Assembly (NCBI GenBank): GCA_041390025.1
Contig: JAWKQR010000028.1
Location: forward strand, 11,932-75,931
Origin: JBFFMO01 sp041390025
GTDB lineage: Bacteria > Myxococcota_A > Bradymonadia > Bradymonadales > Bradymonadaceae
Reading direction: 5' to 3'
Length of the DNA stretch: 64,000 nucleotides
Part shown: positions 54,563-63,901 of the stretch, one piece after another
How the letters are laid out: every line of letters begins with the position of its first letter
Numbering within the stretch: the first letter of the stretch is position 1
Made by a program: the position numbers and the translations under genes
Notes under the pieces: model-generated
The model's database searches: none
What the model was told of the DNA's origin: nothing
Seen by the model: the letters and a program-made list of their open reading frames with translations, nothing else

Positions 54563-55567
54563 ATGAGAGCTGAACTTCACAGATTGGTGCACGACCTTCG
54601 GGTCTATCTAGAGGCCCAAAAGCGCGGGTTGACGCTGCCCGGCGCCATGGCAGCAACCCCCGAGGAACGCGCACCCTTTGACGAGAAGTTTGCCGTGCGT
54701 CGAACCGCTCGGATGGCGCGTGCGGCAGAAGCGATCCGCGGCCCCGCCGCGAAGCCGGCCGAACCGGCAGCACCGACACCACGACCGGCACCGGCCGCAC
54801 CCTCGACCACGCCCAAAGCCGCACCCACGCCAACACCGCAGCCCGAGGCCACCGTCGCACCGCCCGCCCGAGAGATCCCCAAAGCTGCGGCGGCGATGCC
54901 TAAGACCGGCGGCCAGGACAAATTGTGGTTGGAGCTTGGCAGCAAGCCCAAGCCAACCTTCGCGCCGGCACCCGCCGCCGAACGTGCGTTCGCGGCAGAC
55001 GACACCACGACGAGCAACGCCGACAAGCTCGCCGCATTGCAAACGTTGATCGGCGACTGCCAGCGGTGTGGGTTGTGCAAAACACGCACGAATCTGGTCT
55101 TTGGTGTGGGCAACCCCAACGCACGCCTCATGTTCATCGGCGAGGCACCGGGCCATTTCGAGGACCTCGAGGGCGAGCCGTTCGTGGGCAAGGCTGGTGA
55201 GCTGCTGAACAAGATGATCGGCGCGATGGGCTTCAAACGCGACGACGTCTACATCGCCAACGTCATCAAATGTCGACCGCCAGAAAACCGCGACCCTGCA
55301 CCCGATGAAGTTAAAACCTGTGCGCCCTTTGTGCTGCAACAGGTCGAAGCTGTGGCGCCCGAAGTCATCGTGACGTTGGGTAAGTTTGGCACGAACGCGC
55401 TGCTCAACCGCGACGGGTCGCTGACCAAGGTTCGTGGCCAGTGGCAGGAGTTCAACGGTGTCCCCGTGATGCCAACGTTCCATCCTGCGTATCTGTTGCG
55501 AAACCCCGACGCGAAACGCGATGCGTGGGCGGACCTGCAAAATGTGATGTCCGTTTTGAATAAATGA
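54563..55567 (+). CDS. Family 4 (Fe-S) uracil-DNA glycosylase with N-terminal extension
   Basis: 334 residues from ATG 54563. Residues about 155-334 are the UDG4 core: four Fe-S cysteines C166, C169, C237 and C253, with the family's characteristic spacing (3, 68, 16), motif GEAPG (193-197) and HPAYLLR (307-313). It removes uracil (deaminated cytosine) from DNA. Residues 1-150 form a long Pro/Ala/Thr-rich low-complexity extension, unusual for the family. Faces tetR divergently. Confidence 0.94.
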   Translation: MRAELHRLVHDLRVYLEAQKRGLTLPGAMAATPEERAPFDEKFAVRRTARMARAAEAIRGPAAKPAEPAAPTPRPAPAAPSTTPKAAPTPTPQPEATVAPPAREIPKAAAAMPKTGGQDKLWLELGSKPKPTFAPAPAAERAFAADDTTTSNADKLAALQTLIGDCQRCGLCKTRTNLVFGVGNPNARLMFIGEAPGHFEDLEGEPFVGKAGELLNKMIGAMGFKRDDVYIANVIKCRPPENRDPAPDEVKTCAPFVLQQVEAVAPEVIVTLGKFGTNALLNRDGSLTKVRGQWQEFNGVPVMPTFHPAYLLRNPDAKRDAWADLQNVMSVLNK

Positions 55568-55620
55568 ATCGTCCGACTCGAATAAGCGCGCGTCATTTCA
55601 ACAGACTTTTTGGGTCCTCC

Positions 55621-56214
55621 ATGAAACGAATGATTTTCTTGGCAACGGCGGTTGCGTTGTTTGCTGCGTGTGACGATTCGGAAGAGCTGACCTGCGAGGT
55701 ACTCGCCTCACCTGACTTTTGTTGGAAGGTCGCCGTCGATGAAGCCTACGCGTGCACGATCGACACGATGGACGACTGCATCATGTCGGCCGATGGAAAG
55801 ACCTGCACGTACGACGAAGGCATCGAGGCCACGTTCAGCCCTGCCCTTGACCCCGAAGTCAGCATCATCGACGTCGACAGTCTGGCCGTCACGATCAAGG
55901 ACGCTCAAGGTGCACAATGCGCCAAATTCGTCGACAACGACGACACTGGATTTGAGCTGACCACAGCGACAGGCACCGTGACGGTCGGCGCAACGAGCAC
56001 GTACAAGGTCGAGTGCCAAGACGGAACCGTCTACGCCACCGACAAGCCGTTCGACCTGCTCTCGTGCGGTGATGGCGGCCTGTTTAACTCGAGCCTCCCA
56101 GGTTCGTTCAAAAGCGGGAGCGGACAGTCGTTCGTTCTGGGACCATCACCGCAGCCCGAAGGCGCATCCGGATGGGTCTCCGGACGATTTCCAGACACCG
56201 GAATGATGCCATGA
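55621..56214 (+). CDS. Cys-rich lipoprotein, first of a paralogue pair
   Basis: 197 residues from ATG 55621; the frame opens further upstream at 55564 but that part lacks a signal. Lipobox LFAAC (Cys about 16). About 9 Cys after it; landmarks EELTCEVLASPDFCWKVAV, CTYDEGIEATFSP, YKVECQDGTVY, PFDLLSCGDGG, LPGSFKSGSGQSF. No known domain. Its stop overlaps the paralogue's start (ATGA). Confidence 0.75.
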   Translation: MKRMIFLATAVALFAACDDSEELTCEVLASPDFCWKVAVDEAYACTIDTMDDCIMSADGKTCTYDEGIEATFSPALDPEVSIIDVDSLAVTIKDAQGAQCAKFVDNDDTGFELTTATGTVTVGATSTYKVECQDGTVYATDKPFDLLSCGDGGLFNSSLPGSFKSGSGQSFVLGPSPQPEGASGWVSGRFPDTGMMP

Positions 56215-56783
56215 AGTGGACGTGGTGCCTTGTGACGCTGGCGATGATTGGCTGCGATGATGCCGAAGAATTAACGTGCGAAGTACTCGCCGACCCCAAC
56301 TTTTGCTGGAACGTCGCGGTCACCGAAGCAAATGCTTGCCTTGCAGATACGCCGGCACCTTGCGAGGTTTTGCCCGAGGGGACGACGTGTCTGTTTAGTG
56401 ACGGCATCCGCGCTGACTTCGCACCCCCGCTAAGACGTGGGGTCAGCCTAAATGACACTGAGGTCGTTACAGTGACGGTGCGACGCCCCGACTTTTCGGT
56501 TTGCGCGCTATTGCGCGACGATAGGTTGAACGACGTTCAGCTCCAGACGGCATCGGGCAGCGCGTTGGTTCGCCCACAGTTGAACAATTTTGAAGTCGAA
56601 TGCCCCGACGGCACGACGTACCAGACCACGGCGCCGCTCGACCTCTTGAGTTGTGTGGATGGCCCGCAGACGAGCCAATCCCTCCCGGGCGCATTTCGTT
56701 CGGGAATCAGTCCATACTTTGCGATCGGCCCCACGCCCAAGGCTATCAATGACGTGGGGTGGGTCTCGGGCGTGTTTCCATAA
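56211..56783 (+). CDS. Cys-rich lipoprotein, second of a paralogue pair
   Basis: 190 residues; ATG at 56211 overlaps the previous stop. Lipobox MIGC (Cys about 15). Same landmarks as its neighbour (EELTCEVLADPNFCWNVAV, CLFSDGIRADFAP, PLDLLSCVDGP, LPGAFRSGIS), differing across most other positions, so an old tandem duplication. Function unknown; co-transcribed with the caspase-like gene 9 nt downstream. Confidence 0.75.
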   Translation: MKWTWCLVTLAMIGCDDAEELTCEVLADPNFCWNVAVTEANACLADTPAPCEVLPEGTTCLFSDGIRADFAPPLRRGVSLNDTEVVTVTVRRPDFSVCALLRDDRLNDVQLQTASGSALVRPQLNNFEVECPDGTTYQTTAPLDLLSCVDGPQTSQSLPGAFRSGISPYFAIGPTPKAINDVGWVSGVFP

Positions 56784-56792
56784 GGCAATCGT

Positions 56793-58232
56793 GTGAAGAG
56801 CGTTTGGATCATTGGTGCCGGCGTTGTTTTGGTAGGCGCGATCGTTGGGCTCGGCTTGAAGTTACAGCACGACGAGGCAACGACGACGACGGGCGCCACA
56901 CCCGCCGAGGGCCAATCGGTGAATTGGCTGATCGTGGGCGGCGGCGGCACCCCCGAACAGAATCAAATCTCGATCGAAGACGACGTCTTGCTCGCGCAGC
57001 AGTCGTTCCCCAACGACGGCATCACGTTGTTTGCCGGCGGGCCCGGTTCGTCGGGCGTCCAAGTCAGCGAGCCGCGCAAACACTCGATGGCTCGAAAGCG
57101 GCTTGGCGACCTGTTTTCGCCCGCCAATCGCGACACCAAATACGTGCCCACACGTGTGGTGTCGGCTGGGCCCTCGACCCGGGAACAGATCCTGTCACGA
57201 TTGCAGACCAACCTGACGGGTTCGGAACCCCTGCTGGTCTATTTTGCGGGGCACGGCGACATGGGCGCGACGGCGCGCGAAAATCTGATCAGCACGTGGG
57301 GCAACGACACGGTCACCGTCGCGGATGTCGCCACGATGCTCGACGAACATCAACAACGCCCGGTCAAGTTGGCGATGACATCGTGTTTCTCGGGCGGATT
57401 CGCCGAGTTCCTGTTCAAGGAGGCCGACGCCCAAAAGGGACCCTCGGAACAACTTCGGTGCGGCGTTTTTGCGAGCACCTGGGACCTCGAAGCCGGCGGT
57501 TGTGACCCAGATCCTGTGCGCGGAAACCACGAAGGTTTTGGCATTCATTTTCTTCATGCGCTCAGTGGCGCCGATCGCGACAAAAACCCCATCTTGGTGG
57601 ACCTCGACGGGGACGGTGTATCGTTGCTCGAGGCCTTCACAGCCGCACGCATCGCCTCGAAATCGATCGATGTACCGACCTCCACCTCGGAGCGCATCCT
57701 GCGCGAATATGCGGCGCCTGATGGCAACGCCACAGAGTCTGTATCCTTGCCCGAAGAAGACCGCGTCATCGCGGAACTTTTGAAACGCGAGGGCCTTGGC
57801 AGCGTCGACGAAGCCGCAGAAAAATTCGCCGAAATTCAGCTGAAAATGTCGGACATCCAACAAAAAATTGATGCCGCAAGCACCGCCGAAACAGTCGCTT
57901 TTCGCACCGTGGCTGCCGCGTTGGTGGCGAAATGGCCTGCCGTGGGCGACCCTTGGCATCCCGATTTCGAGCCGACATTGGCGCAACATGGCGACGAGAT
58001 TTTGAAGTATCTAGACGGCAGCAACCTTTACGCCGAATACCAAATGGCCGCCGGAAAAGTCCTCAAAATTTCCGACGAGCTGGCCGAACTGCAGGTCCAG
58101 TCCGCACCACTTGAACGCATTGTGCGAGCCGCCGAAAACCTCCAACTCGCCGCGGTCTTGAAGACTGAATCCCCCGAAAAATTTCAACTTTTTGAACGCG
58201 TTCGCGCCTGCGAAAACGAGCCGCTGAAATAG
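56793..58232 (+). CDS. Membrane-anchored caspase-like (clan CD) protease
   Basis: 479 residues from GTG 56793. An N-terminal membrane helix (VWIIGAGVVLVGAIVGLGL, 4-22), then a caspase/legumain-like domain at about 43-265: H154 in LLVYFAGHGDMG and C198 in KLAMTSCFSGGFA, the clan CD His-Gly and Cys motifs; DLDGDGVSLLEAF follows at about 270. The C-terminal 150 residues are helical with possible coiled coils (AEIQLKMSDIQQKI). Could cleave envelope proteins, perhaps its lipoprotein neighbours. Its substrate is not predictable. Confidence 0.8.
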   Translation: MKSVWIIGAGVVLVGAIVGLGLKLQHDEATTTTGATPAEGQSVNWLIVGGGGTPEQNQISIEDDVLLAQQSFPNDGITLFAGGPGSSGVQVSEPRKHSMARKRLGDLFSPANRDTKYVPTRVVSAGPSTREQILSRLQTNLTGSEPLLVYFAGHGDMGATARENLISTWGNDTVTVADVATMLDEHQQRPVKLAMTSCFSGGFAEFLFKEADAQKGPSEQLRCGVFASTWDLEAGGCDPDPVRGNHEGFGIHFLHALSGADRDKNPILVDLDGDGVSLLEAFTAARIASKSIDVPTSTSERILREYAAPDGNATESVSLPEEDRVIAELLKREGLGSVDEAAEKFAEIQLKMSDIQQKIDAASTAETVAFRTVAAALVAKWPAVGDPWHPDFEPTLAQHGDEILKYLDGSNLYAEYQMAAGKVLKISDELAELQVQSAPLERIVRAAENLQLAAVLKTESPEKFQLFERVRACENEPLK

Positions 58233-58235
58233 GCC

Positions 58236-59432
58236 TCAACGGGTCGCTAACACTTTCGAAATTCGCTGCATGACCTGCATGCCCACGTCTGTTTTGGACA
58301 TGCGCGGAAGCTTTTCGGTTTGTGTCTCGGAAATGAAGAAGATCTCGTTTTCATCCGCGCCAAACGCGTTGTCCGCGCCACCGATTTTGTTGGCCACCAA
58401 CAAGTGTGCGTTTTTCCGTTTTCGTTTGGCTTGGCCACGCTCTTCGACGTCGTGACTCTCGGCCGCAAACCCCACGATCAGTGGACCCGATTCGTTGCCG
58501 GGGCCAAAGGCGAGTCCGAGCTCGGCCAGGGTGTCCGGGGTACGTTCCAAGGTGAGGTGGTCGCCCATTTCAGATTTCTCGCGCTTGAATTGCGACGGAT
58601 TGACCGGCCGCCAGTCCGCAACCGCCGCCACACAGATCACTGCGTCCGCCGAATTTGCGATCTGCATGACCTCTTCGTACATCGACTGAGCGTCGACAAC
58701 GTCAATTCGGTCCACGCCAGACGGCGTTTTGAGCGCGACTGGCCCCGCCACCAACGTCACTTGTGCGCCCATTTGGGCCGCGGCTTTTGCCAGCGCAAAA
58801 CCCATCTTCCCGGTGGACGGGTTCGAGATAAATCGTGCCGGATCGATGTGTTCGCGTGTGGGTCCCGCGGTGATGACGACGTGTTTGTCGGCAAGCGTTT
58901 TTGCAACGCCCACGGCATCGACGTATTCGAGCAAAACATCTGGGTCCGGCAGTCGTCCCCAGCCGACTTCTTTGCACGCCAGCTCACCGGAATCCGGATC
59001 GACGATGTGAAATCCAGCCTCGTCCAACGTGCGGATGTTTCGCCGAACGAGCTTGTTCAGATACATCTGGGTATTCATCGCCGGCGCGACCACCACCGGT
59101 GCGGTCGTGGCGGTCACAACCGTGGTCAAAAGGTCGTCGGCCATTCCCGCGGCCAACTTCGCGATCGTGTTCGCCGTCGCTGGCGCAATCACAACGACGT
59201 CGGGCCACCGTGCGAGCTCGATGTGACCAATTTCACTCTCGTACGTGGGGTCAAAAAGCTCGGTTCCTACGGTGTTTCCAGACAACACCTGAAGCGTCAG
59301 CGGCGAGATAAATTCTTGCGCAGATTTTGTCATCATGACGCGAACTTCGTCGCCGCGTTTGATAAATGCGCGCACAATTTCGGCCGATTTATAGGCCGCA
59401 ATTCCACCCGTCACGCCCAAGAGAATGCGCAT
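58236..59432 (-). CDS. coaBC: Bifunctional phosphopantothenoylcysteine decarboxylase/synthetase
   Basis: 398 residues. CoaC domain 1-185: LLGVTGGIAAYKSAE, catalytic H70 in IGHIELARW, N120 in PAMNTQMY, C153 in GELACKEVGWGRL. CoaB domain 190-398: ITAGPTREHIDPARFISNPSTGKMG and the Lys-rich loop KRKRKNAHLLVANKIGG. Makes 4'-phosphopantetheine for coenzyme A. Stop lies 3 nt from the convergent caspase-like gene's end; the Nudix gene is just upstream. Confidence 0.97.
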   Translation of the reverse strand: MRILLGVTGGIAAYKSAEIVRAFIKRGDEVRVMMTKSAQEFISPLTLQVLSGNTVGTELFDPTYESEIGHIELARWPDVVVIAPATANTIAKLAAGMADDLLTTVVTATTAPVVVAPAMNTQMYLNKLVRRNIRTLDEAGFHIVDPDSGELACKEVGWGRLPDPDVLLEYVDAVGVAKTLADKHVVITAGPTREHIDPARFISNPSTGKMGFALAKAAAQMGAQVTLVAGPVALKTPSGVDRIDVVDAQSMYEEVMQIANSADAVICVAAVADWRPVNPSQFKREKSEMGDHLTLERTPDTLAELGLAFGPGNESGPLIVGFAAESHDVEERGQAKRKRKNAHLLVANKIGGADNAFGADENEIFFISETQTEKLPRMSKTDVGMQVMQRISKVLATR

Positions 59433-59434
59433 AA

Positions 59435-60031
59435 TTACCTCAACCCTAGATAACGAAAAAATTCGTCCAGCATGAAGCCCGTCGCGCCCCAGACGAGGTG
59501 CCGACCGTAATCAAAATAGTGAACTGGGAACTCTTCGTCGTTCCATTGCAACTGTTCTACGCGATGAATTCTGCGATCTGAAATTTCCGAAATTGGCGCA
59601 ACAATGAGCTCATCAATCTCGTCGGGGTTGGCGATCAATTCGGTCGATTCCGAAAACTCGCCGACGTACGCCGTGATCGAATATCCGGTCACCGTTGGCA
59701 TGTGCAGCAGCGCGCCATAAATCGTCACGGATTCTTGCGGGATGCCCACTTCCTCCCACGTTTCGCGCAGCGCTGTGCGGATCAACGAGTCGTCTTCGGG
59801 GTCGCGCCGTCCGCCAGGAAACGAGATCTGACCGGCGTGTTTTCGTAGGGCCTCGGATCGCTTGGTCAACAGGATTTCGAGTCCGTTGGGACCGGGCCGC
59901 AAAGGGATGAGCACAGCGGCCTCGGCCAGATTGGGGAACGACTCCGCGACCCGCATCGTCTCGAAATTGAGCTGCGGTTTGTCGCTCAATGCGGCGAGCC
60001 GTTCACGAATCTGGTCGTCCGAAAGGGTCAT
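59435..60031 (-). CDS. NudL-type Nudix hydrolase (CoA pyrophosphatase-like)
   Basis: 198 residues, ends 2 nt before coaBC. Contains the family signature LLTKRSEALRKHAGQISFPGG (53-73) followed by the Nudix box GGRRDPEDDSLIRTALRETWEEVG with REx2EEx(G). NudL enzymes cleave coenzyme A to 3',5'-ADP and phosphopantetheine. Directly beside coaBC, so synthesis and turnover of CoA are encoded side by side. Confidence 0.9.
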   Translation of the reverse strand: MTLSDDQIRERLAALSDKPQLNFETMRVAESFPNLAEAAVLIPLRPGPNGLEILLTKRSEALRKHAGQISFPGGRRDPEDDSLIRTALRETWEEVGIPQESVTIYGALLHMPTVTGYSITAYVGEFSESTELIANPDEIDELIVAPISEISDRRIHRVEQLQWNDEEFPVHYFDYGRHLVWGATGFMLDEFFRYLGLR

Positions 60032-60942
60032 CTCTTGATGCGTACCTGAAACACGTTGCGACCGCCTTCTTCGCCCACATGGCGGATCTCGCAGACTTCC
60101 AACGCCAGTTTGCGGATGGACCCGCGTTCAAGACGAATGTGGGCGAATTCGTCCTCTTCGACTTTGATGACGCGGCAGCGCCCAAGTTTCGGGTGATCCA
60201 AGATGTCGCCTGGCTCCATCAGTGTGTGATCGTCCTCGTCGTCTTTGTCGTCGGCGTCTGAGGCGCGCGGTGGTCGGCGAAGCGAGGGTTTGTCTCGGGC
60301 CGGGGCAGGTTTGATTTCCTGCGCGGCTTTGACGGCGTCGCCCCACGAAAAATCGGATTCGGCGGGTTCGTCGGCCTCGGGCGTCTTGGTTTGAGTCGAC
60401 GGTGTCACAACGGGCGTTGGCGCAGGTTCGGCCTTTCCAAGTTTTGGCTCGGCGATGCGCTCGACGGGTTTGCGCTCGCGCACCGGTTTGACGTCGTTTC
60501 CGGTCTGCCGGACTTCGGCCAAGATCAACATGCCATGGTCCAAGCGCCGCTCCGCCACGAGATCGTCGAAGGTCTCGAGCGTGAACTCGAACTCGATGAC
60601 CTTCGCCCGACGGATCTGCCCAAACACAAGCTGTGGACCACCCGGTCCTTGCGCGTTCAGCAGGGCTTCGATGCGAATTGCAGGCTGCCCACCCAACGAC
60701 GCCATATGCGCCGTCAGTTGAACGATGTCGAACGGACCCTCGGTGTCGACCACAGTCACCCACTCGCCGGTCGCGTGGTTGCGCCGAACGAGCTCGACGT
60801 CGTGGATCGTGCCCACGCCGCGAAGTGCGCCGGCCTTGATTTGCTGCAGGTCCGCGATGCGGTCGAGCTGGGCCACGAGCTCTTCGCCGCGGTCCAAGCT
60901 GCCCATGAGTTGACGACTTTGTTGTGATTCTTCGAACTGCAC
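60028..60942 (-). CDS. DUF296 (PCC/PD1-like) protein with C-terminal extension
   Basis: 304 residues from GTG 60942 (behind AGGAAAAC); a TTG 18 nt earlier is possible. Residues about 10-150 are a PCC/DUF296 domain (RGEELVAQLDRIADLQQIKAGALRGVGTIHDVEL, LTAHMASLGGQPAIRIEALL), found in AT-hook plant proteins and bacterial homologues. Residues 150-250 are a low-complexity Pro/Ala/acidic linker. The rest (MEPGDILDHPKLGRCRVIKVEEDEFAHIRL) looks like a small SH3-like barrel. Overlaps the Nudix start by 4 nt. Confidence 0.82.
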   Translation of the reverse strand: MQFEESQQSRQLMGSLDRGEELVAQLDRIADLQQIKAGALRGVGTIHDVELVRRNHATGEWVTVVDTEGPFDIVQLTAHMASLGGQPAIRIEALLNAQGPGGPQLVFGQIRRAKVIEFEFTLETFDDLVAERRLDHGMLILAEVRQTGNDVKPVRERKPVERIAEPKLGKAEPAPTPVVTPSTQTKTPEADEPAESDFSWGDAVKAAQEIKPAPARDKPSLRRPPRASDADDKDDEDDHTLMEPGDILDHPKLGRCRVIKVEEDEFAHIRLERGSIRKLALEVCEIRHVGEEGGRNVFQVRIKR

Positions 60943-61000
60943 AGTTTTCCTAGGGTTCAAACCGCGCGGAAAATGTCACAGCTGGCCGTTCGAGGCAAGG

Positions 61001-63817
61001 TCACGGGAACGCAACACACGCGTCGATCAGTCGATAGGCATTCGGACCGATGTCGAACGCGTCGGTGCGGTAGACGTAGCCTGAATCCGTGGAGGTTTCG
61101 CCTTTGCGGTACAAGATGTCGTACGTTCCCGACATCAGGCGCGTGGCGTCGTCGCGGACCAAGGCGTTGTTGTACCAGTAGAACGCCGAGATCAAGTGGC
61201 GCACGCCCGTGTCCTTGGAGACCGCGTAGATGAAATGTGTGGTCGAATCCGTGCCGGTCGCCGGCAGGGCACCGCCGGCCAGGGTCAGGCCAAGATTGAG
61301 GGGTGAATCCGCGATGTTGACCGATAGGGGTGCACCCGTGAAGTTGACGTCGGTGGCGATCAACCGATAGCCGTTGGGACCAATGTCAAACGCGTCGGTC
61401 CGGTAGACGTAACCCGAGTCCGTCGAGGTCTCGCCTTTGCGGTACAAAATGTCGTACGTGCCCGGCATCAAATGCGTTGAATCGTCGCGCACCAGCGCGT
61501 TGTTGTACCAGTAGAACGCCGAGATCAGATGACGCACGCCCGTGTCCTTCGCCACGGCATAGATGAAGTGTGTTGTCGAATCCGTGCCCGTCGCGGGCAG
61601 CGGCGAACCGTCGAGGCTAATCGTCAGATTGAGCGCAGCATTGGGGATGTCGACCGCGAGTGGCGACCCGGTGAAAACCACGTCCTTTTTGACCAGTCGA
61701 TAGCCGTTGGGGCCAACGTCAAACGCGTCGGTCCGGTAGACGTAACCCGAGTCCGTGGAGGTCTCGCCTTTGCGGTACAAAATGTCGTAGACGCCGGGCA
61801 TCAACCGCGTTGAATCGTCGCGCACCAACGCATTGTTGTACCAGTAAAACGCCGAGATCAGATGACGCACGCCCGTGTCTTTGGCGACGGCATACAGGAA
61901 ATGTGTCGTCGAATCGGTTCCGGTGGCTGGAAGTGCTGCGCCAGCCAGTGTGATCGTCAAGTTCAGCGGCGCGTCTGGGATGTTGGCCACGCCCGAAAAC
62001 GGATGCGTGGTCGTGCACGACGCCGACACTCCGCAGTTGGCTTGCAACGTACCTTGGCACTGCCCAGCCGCGTCGCAGACGTCACCGGTGGTGCAGTAGA
62101 TGCCGTCGTTGCATGCCGCGCCCGCGGCAAGGTTCGACAGAGGGAAGCTGTCGGTGGCCTCGTTGCATGCGCCGTAGGTCTGGCAGGGGCTCGGGTTGGG
62201 CGGCGCGACGGGCACGTTTGTGGTCAAACACCCGTGAGCGTTTGCGCCTGCGGCCGTCGGCGCGCAGATCTCAACGCCGTCACAATACAATCCGTTGTCG
62301 CACAATGCGTTGGTGGGTGTGTGGCTCTCGAAACCGGCGGCACACGCGTCGGTGGTGCAGGCGAGGCCATCGCTAGGGACGTTGGTGTCGTCGTTTGTGA
62401 ACACGCAGCCGTTTGTGGGATTGCACGCGTCGTCGGTGCAAGGATTGTTGTCGTTGCACACGCGTGCCGAGCCGCCCCCGCACGTGCCGGCCTGGCAGGT
62501 CGTGCCCACGGTACACGCGTCGGTGGTGCAGGCGGTGCCGTTGGCGACGTTGGTGTTTTGGCAAACCCCGTTGACGCGGGTGTCATCGGTGCACGGATTG
62601 TTGTCGTTGCAGTCGGGGACGTAACACTCGGGCTGGTTGTTCGTGACGCGGCACGCTTGGTTGCTCGCCGCGCAGATGTTTGGCGTGCATGGGTCGTCGG
62701 TGCAGCCACCCAAGCCGTCATCGTGATAGCCGGCGGCACAACCGCAGGCAAACCCGCCCGCGCCGTTGTCGGAGCACACCGATTTGTTGGGTGTCGTCGT
62801 GCATGGGTTGGGCAGGCAAACGTCCATCGTGCAGCCACCCGCGCCGTCGGGGTGGTACCCGGCGAGTGCGTCGCAAGCGTCGCAGGTTGTGCCGTCGTAG
62901 CCGGTGTCGCATTGGCACACGATGGTGCCGGAGCTGTCGTCGCAGGTGCCGTTGCCGCTGCAGCTGTTGGCGCCGCAAACTTCGTCGATCACACAGACGC
63001 CTTGGGCGTCCTCGTGGTAGCCGGCGTCGCACGCGCAGACCGGCATGTCGTTGTCGACCGAGCATTGCGATTGATTCGGTTGGTCGCAGGGATTGGGGGC
63101 GCAGGGGTCCATCGTGCAGCCGCCCGCGCCGTCGTCATGGTAACCAGCCGCCGTGTCGCATTGACCACAGAACGGCTCGGCCCAACCCTCGTCGCAGGCA
63201 CACGAGATGCCGTCGACCGACTCGGTACACGTCCCACGGGCGTTGCAGGTGCCAGGCATGCATGTTTGGTCAGGGACACACGTCCCGTTTTCGTCGTGGG
63301 TTCCGGCCTCGCACACACACGATGCGACGCCGCCATCGACGCGGCATTCTCTGTCGACACAATCGATCAGCGAGCACAGATCGTCGGTGCAACCGCCGTT
63401 TCCGTCGGGGACAAAACCGTCCGCACACGCATTGCAATTCGCCCCCGCAAATCCCGCTTCGCACGCGCAGGTCGGACCGGCGTCGCCTTCCGAACATGTC
63501 CCATGGTTGTTGCACGTCGAATCCGTGCATCGGACGTCCGCAACACACTCGCCGGCTTCGGAGTGAAATCCGGGCAGGCAGGCGCACGCGCTGACGCCTG
63601 CTTCGCTGCGACATTCTTCGTTTTCGCCGCACATGCCTTGGCAGTTGTCGGTCTCGCACGGAATGCCACCCGGACCGCAAGCGTCGGTGCCGACATCGGC
63701 GTCGTTGTTGACGTTGTTGACGTTGTTTGTGGTGTTGTTGGGCTCAGTCTGCGTGCCCGTGGTGTCGTCGCATCCAACCAGCAAAACCATCAGCGTCAGA
63801 AACAGAATTCGGAACAT
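61001..63817 (-). CDS. EGF-like repeat lipoprotein with three near-identical C-terminal modules
   Basis: 938 residues, lipobox LVGC (Cys about 16), an N/T linker (EPNNTTNNVNNVNND), then about 600 residues of EGF-like modules with CxCxxGxxxxxxxxC patterns (CACLPGFHSEAGEC, CVCEAGTHDENGTC, CQCDTGYDGTTC), and finally three tandem copies of 111 residues (333 nt each) reading STTHFIYAVAKDTGVRHL ... YRKGETSTDSGYVYRTD. Surface adhesion or matrix role likely. Unknown ligand. Confidence 0.88.
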   Translation of the reverse strand: MFRILFLTLMVLLVGCDDTTGTQTEPNNTTNNVNNVNNDADVGTDACGPGGIPCETDNCQGMCGENEECRSEAGVSACACLPGFHSEAGECVADVRCTDSTCNNHGTCSEGDAGPTCACEAGFAGANCNACADGFVPDGNGGCTDDLCSLIDCVDRECRVDGGVASCVCEAGTHDENGTCVPDQTCMPGTCNARGTCTESVDGISCACDEGWAEPFCGQCDTAAGYHDDGAGGCTMDPCAPNPCDQPNQSQCSVDNDMPVCACDAGYHEDAQGVCVIDEVCGANSCSGNGTCDDSSGTIVCQCDTGYDGTTCDACDALAGYHPDGAGGCTMDVCLPNPCTTTPNKSVCSDNGAGGFACGCAAGYHDDGLGGCTDDPCTPNICAASNQACRVTNNQPECYVPDCNDNNPCTDDTRVNGVCQNTNVANGTACTTDACTVGTTCQAGTCGGGSARVCNDNNPCTDDACNPTNGCVFTNDDTNVPSDGLACTTDACAAGFESHTPTNALCDNGLYCDGVEICAPTAAGANAHGCLTTNVPVAPPNPSPCQTYGACNEATDSFPLSNLAAGAACNDGIYCTTGDVCDAAGQCQGTLQANCGVSASCTTTHPFSGVANIPDAPLNLTITLAGAALPATGTDSTTHFLYAVAKDTGVRHLISAFYWYNNALVRDDSTRLMPGVYDILYRKGETSTDSGYVYRTDAFDVGPNGYRLVKKDVVFTGSPLAVDIPNAALNLTISLDGSPLPATGTDSTTHFIYAVAKDTGVRHLISAFYWYNNALVRDDSTHLMPGTYDILYRKGETSTDSGYVYRTDAFDIGPNGYRLIATDVNFTGAPLSVNIADSPLNLGLTLAGGALPATGTDSTTHFIYAVSKDTGVRHLISAFYWYNNALVRDDATRLMSGTYDILYRKGETSTDSGYVYRTDAFDIGPNAYRLIDACVAFP
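61003..62000 (-). repeat. Three tandem 333-nt coding repeats
   Basis: The same sequence GAACGCCGAGATCA... recurs with a period of exactly 333 nt (for example at 61181, 61514 and 61847 on the plus strand). Copies are nearly identical at the protein level, suggesting recent duplication or ongoing gene conversion. Confidence 0.9.
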
Positions 63818-63901
63818 GACCTACCTCGTGCGGATTCGCGCACAGTGGGCCAGTTGTGGGTGAGTGTTTCAACAGAAACTTTCTGAAAGTTAAGGAGTGT
63901 T

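Noticed and set aside
61862..63886. 674-residue plus-strand frame
   Set aside because: Antisense to the EGF-like lipoprotein; its Ala/Val/Arg content mirrors the Cys/Gly codons of the real gene.
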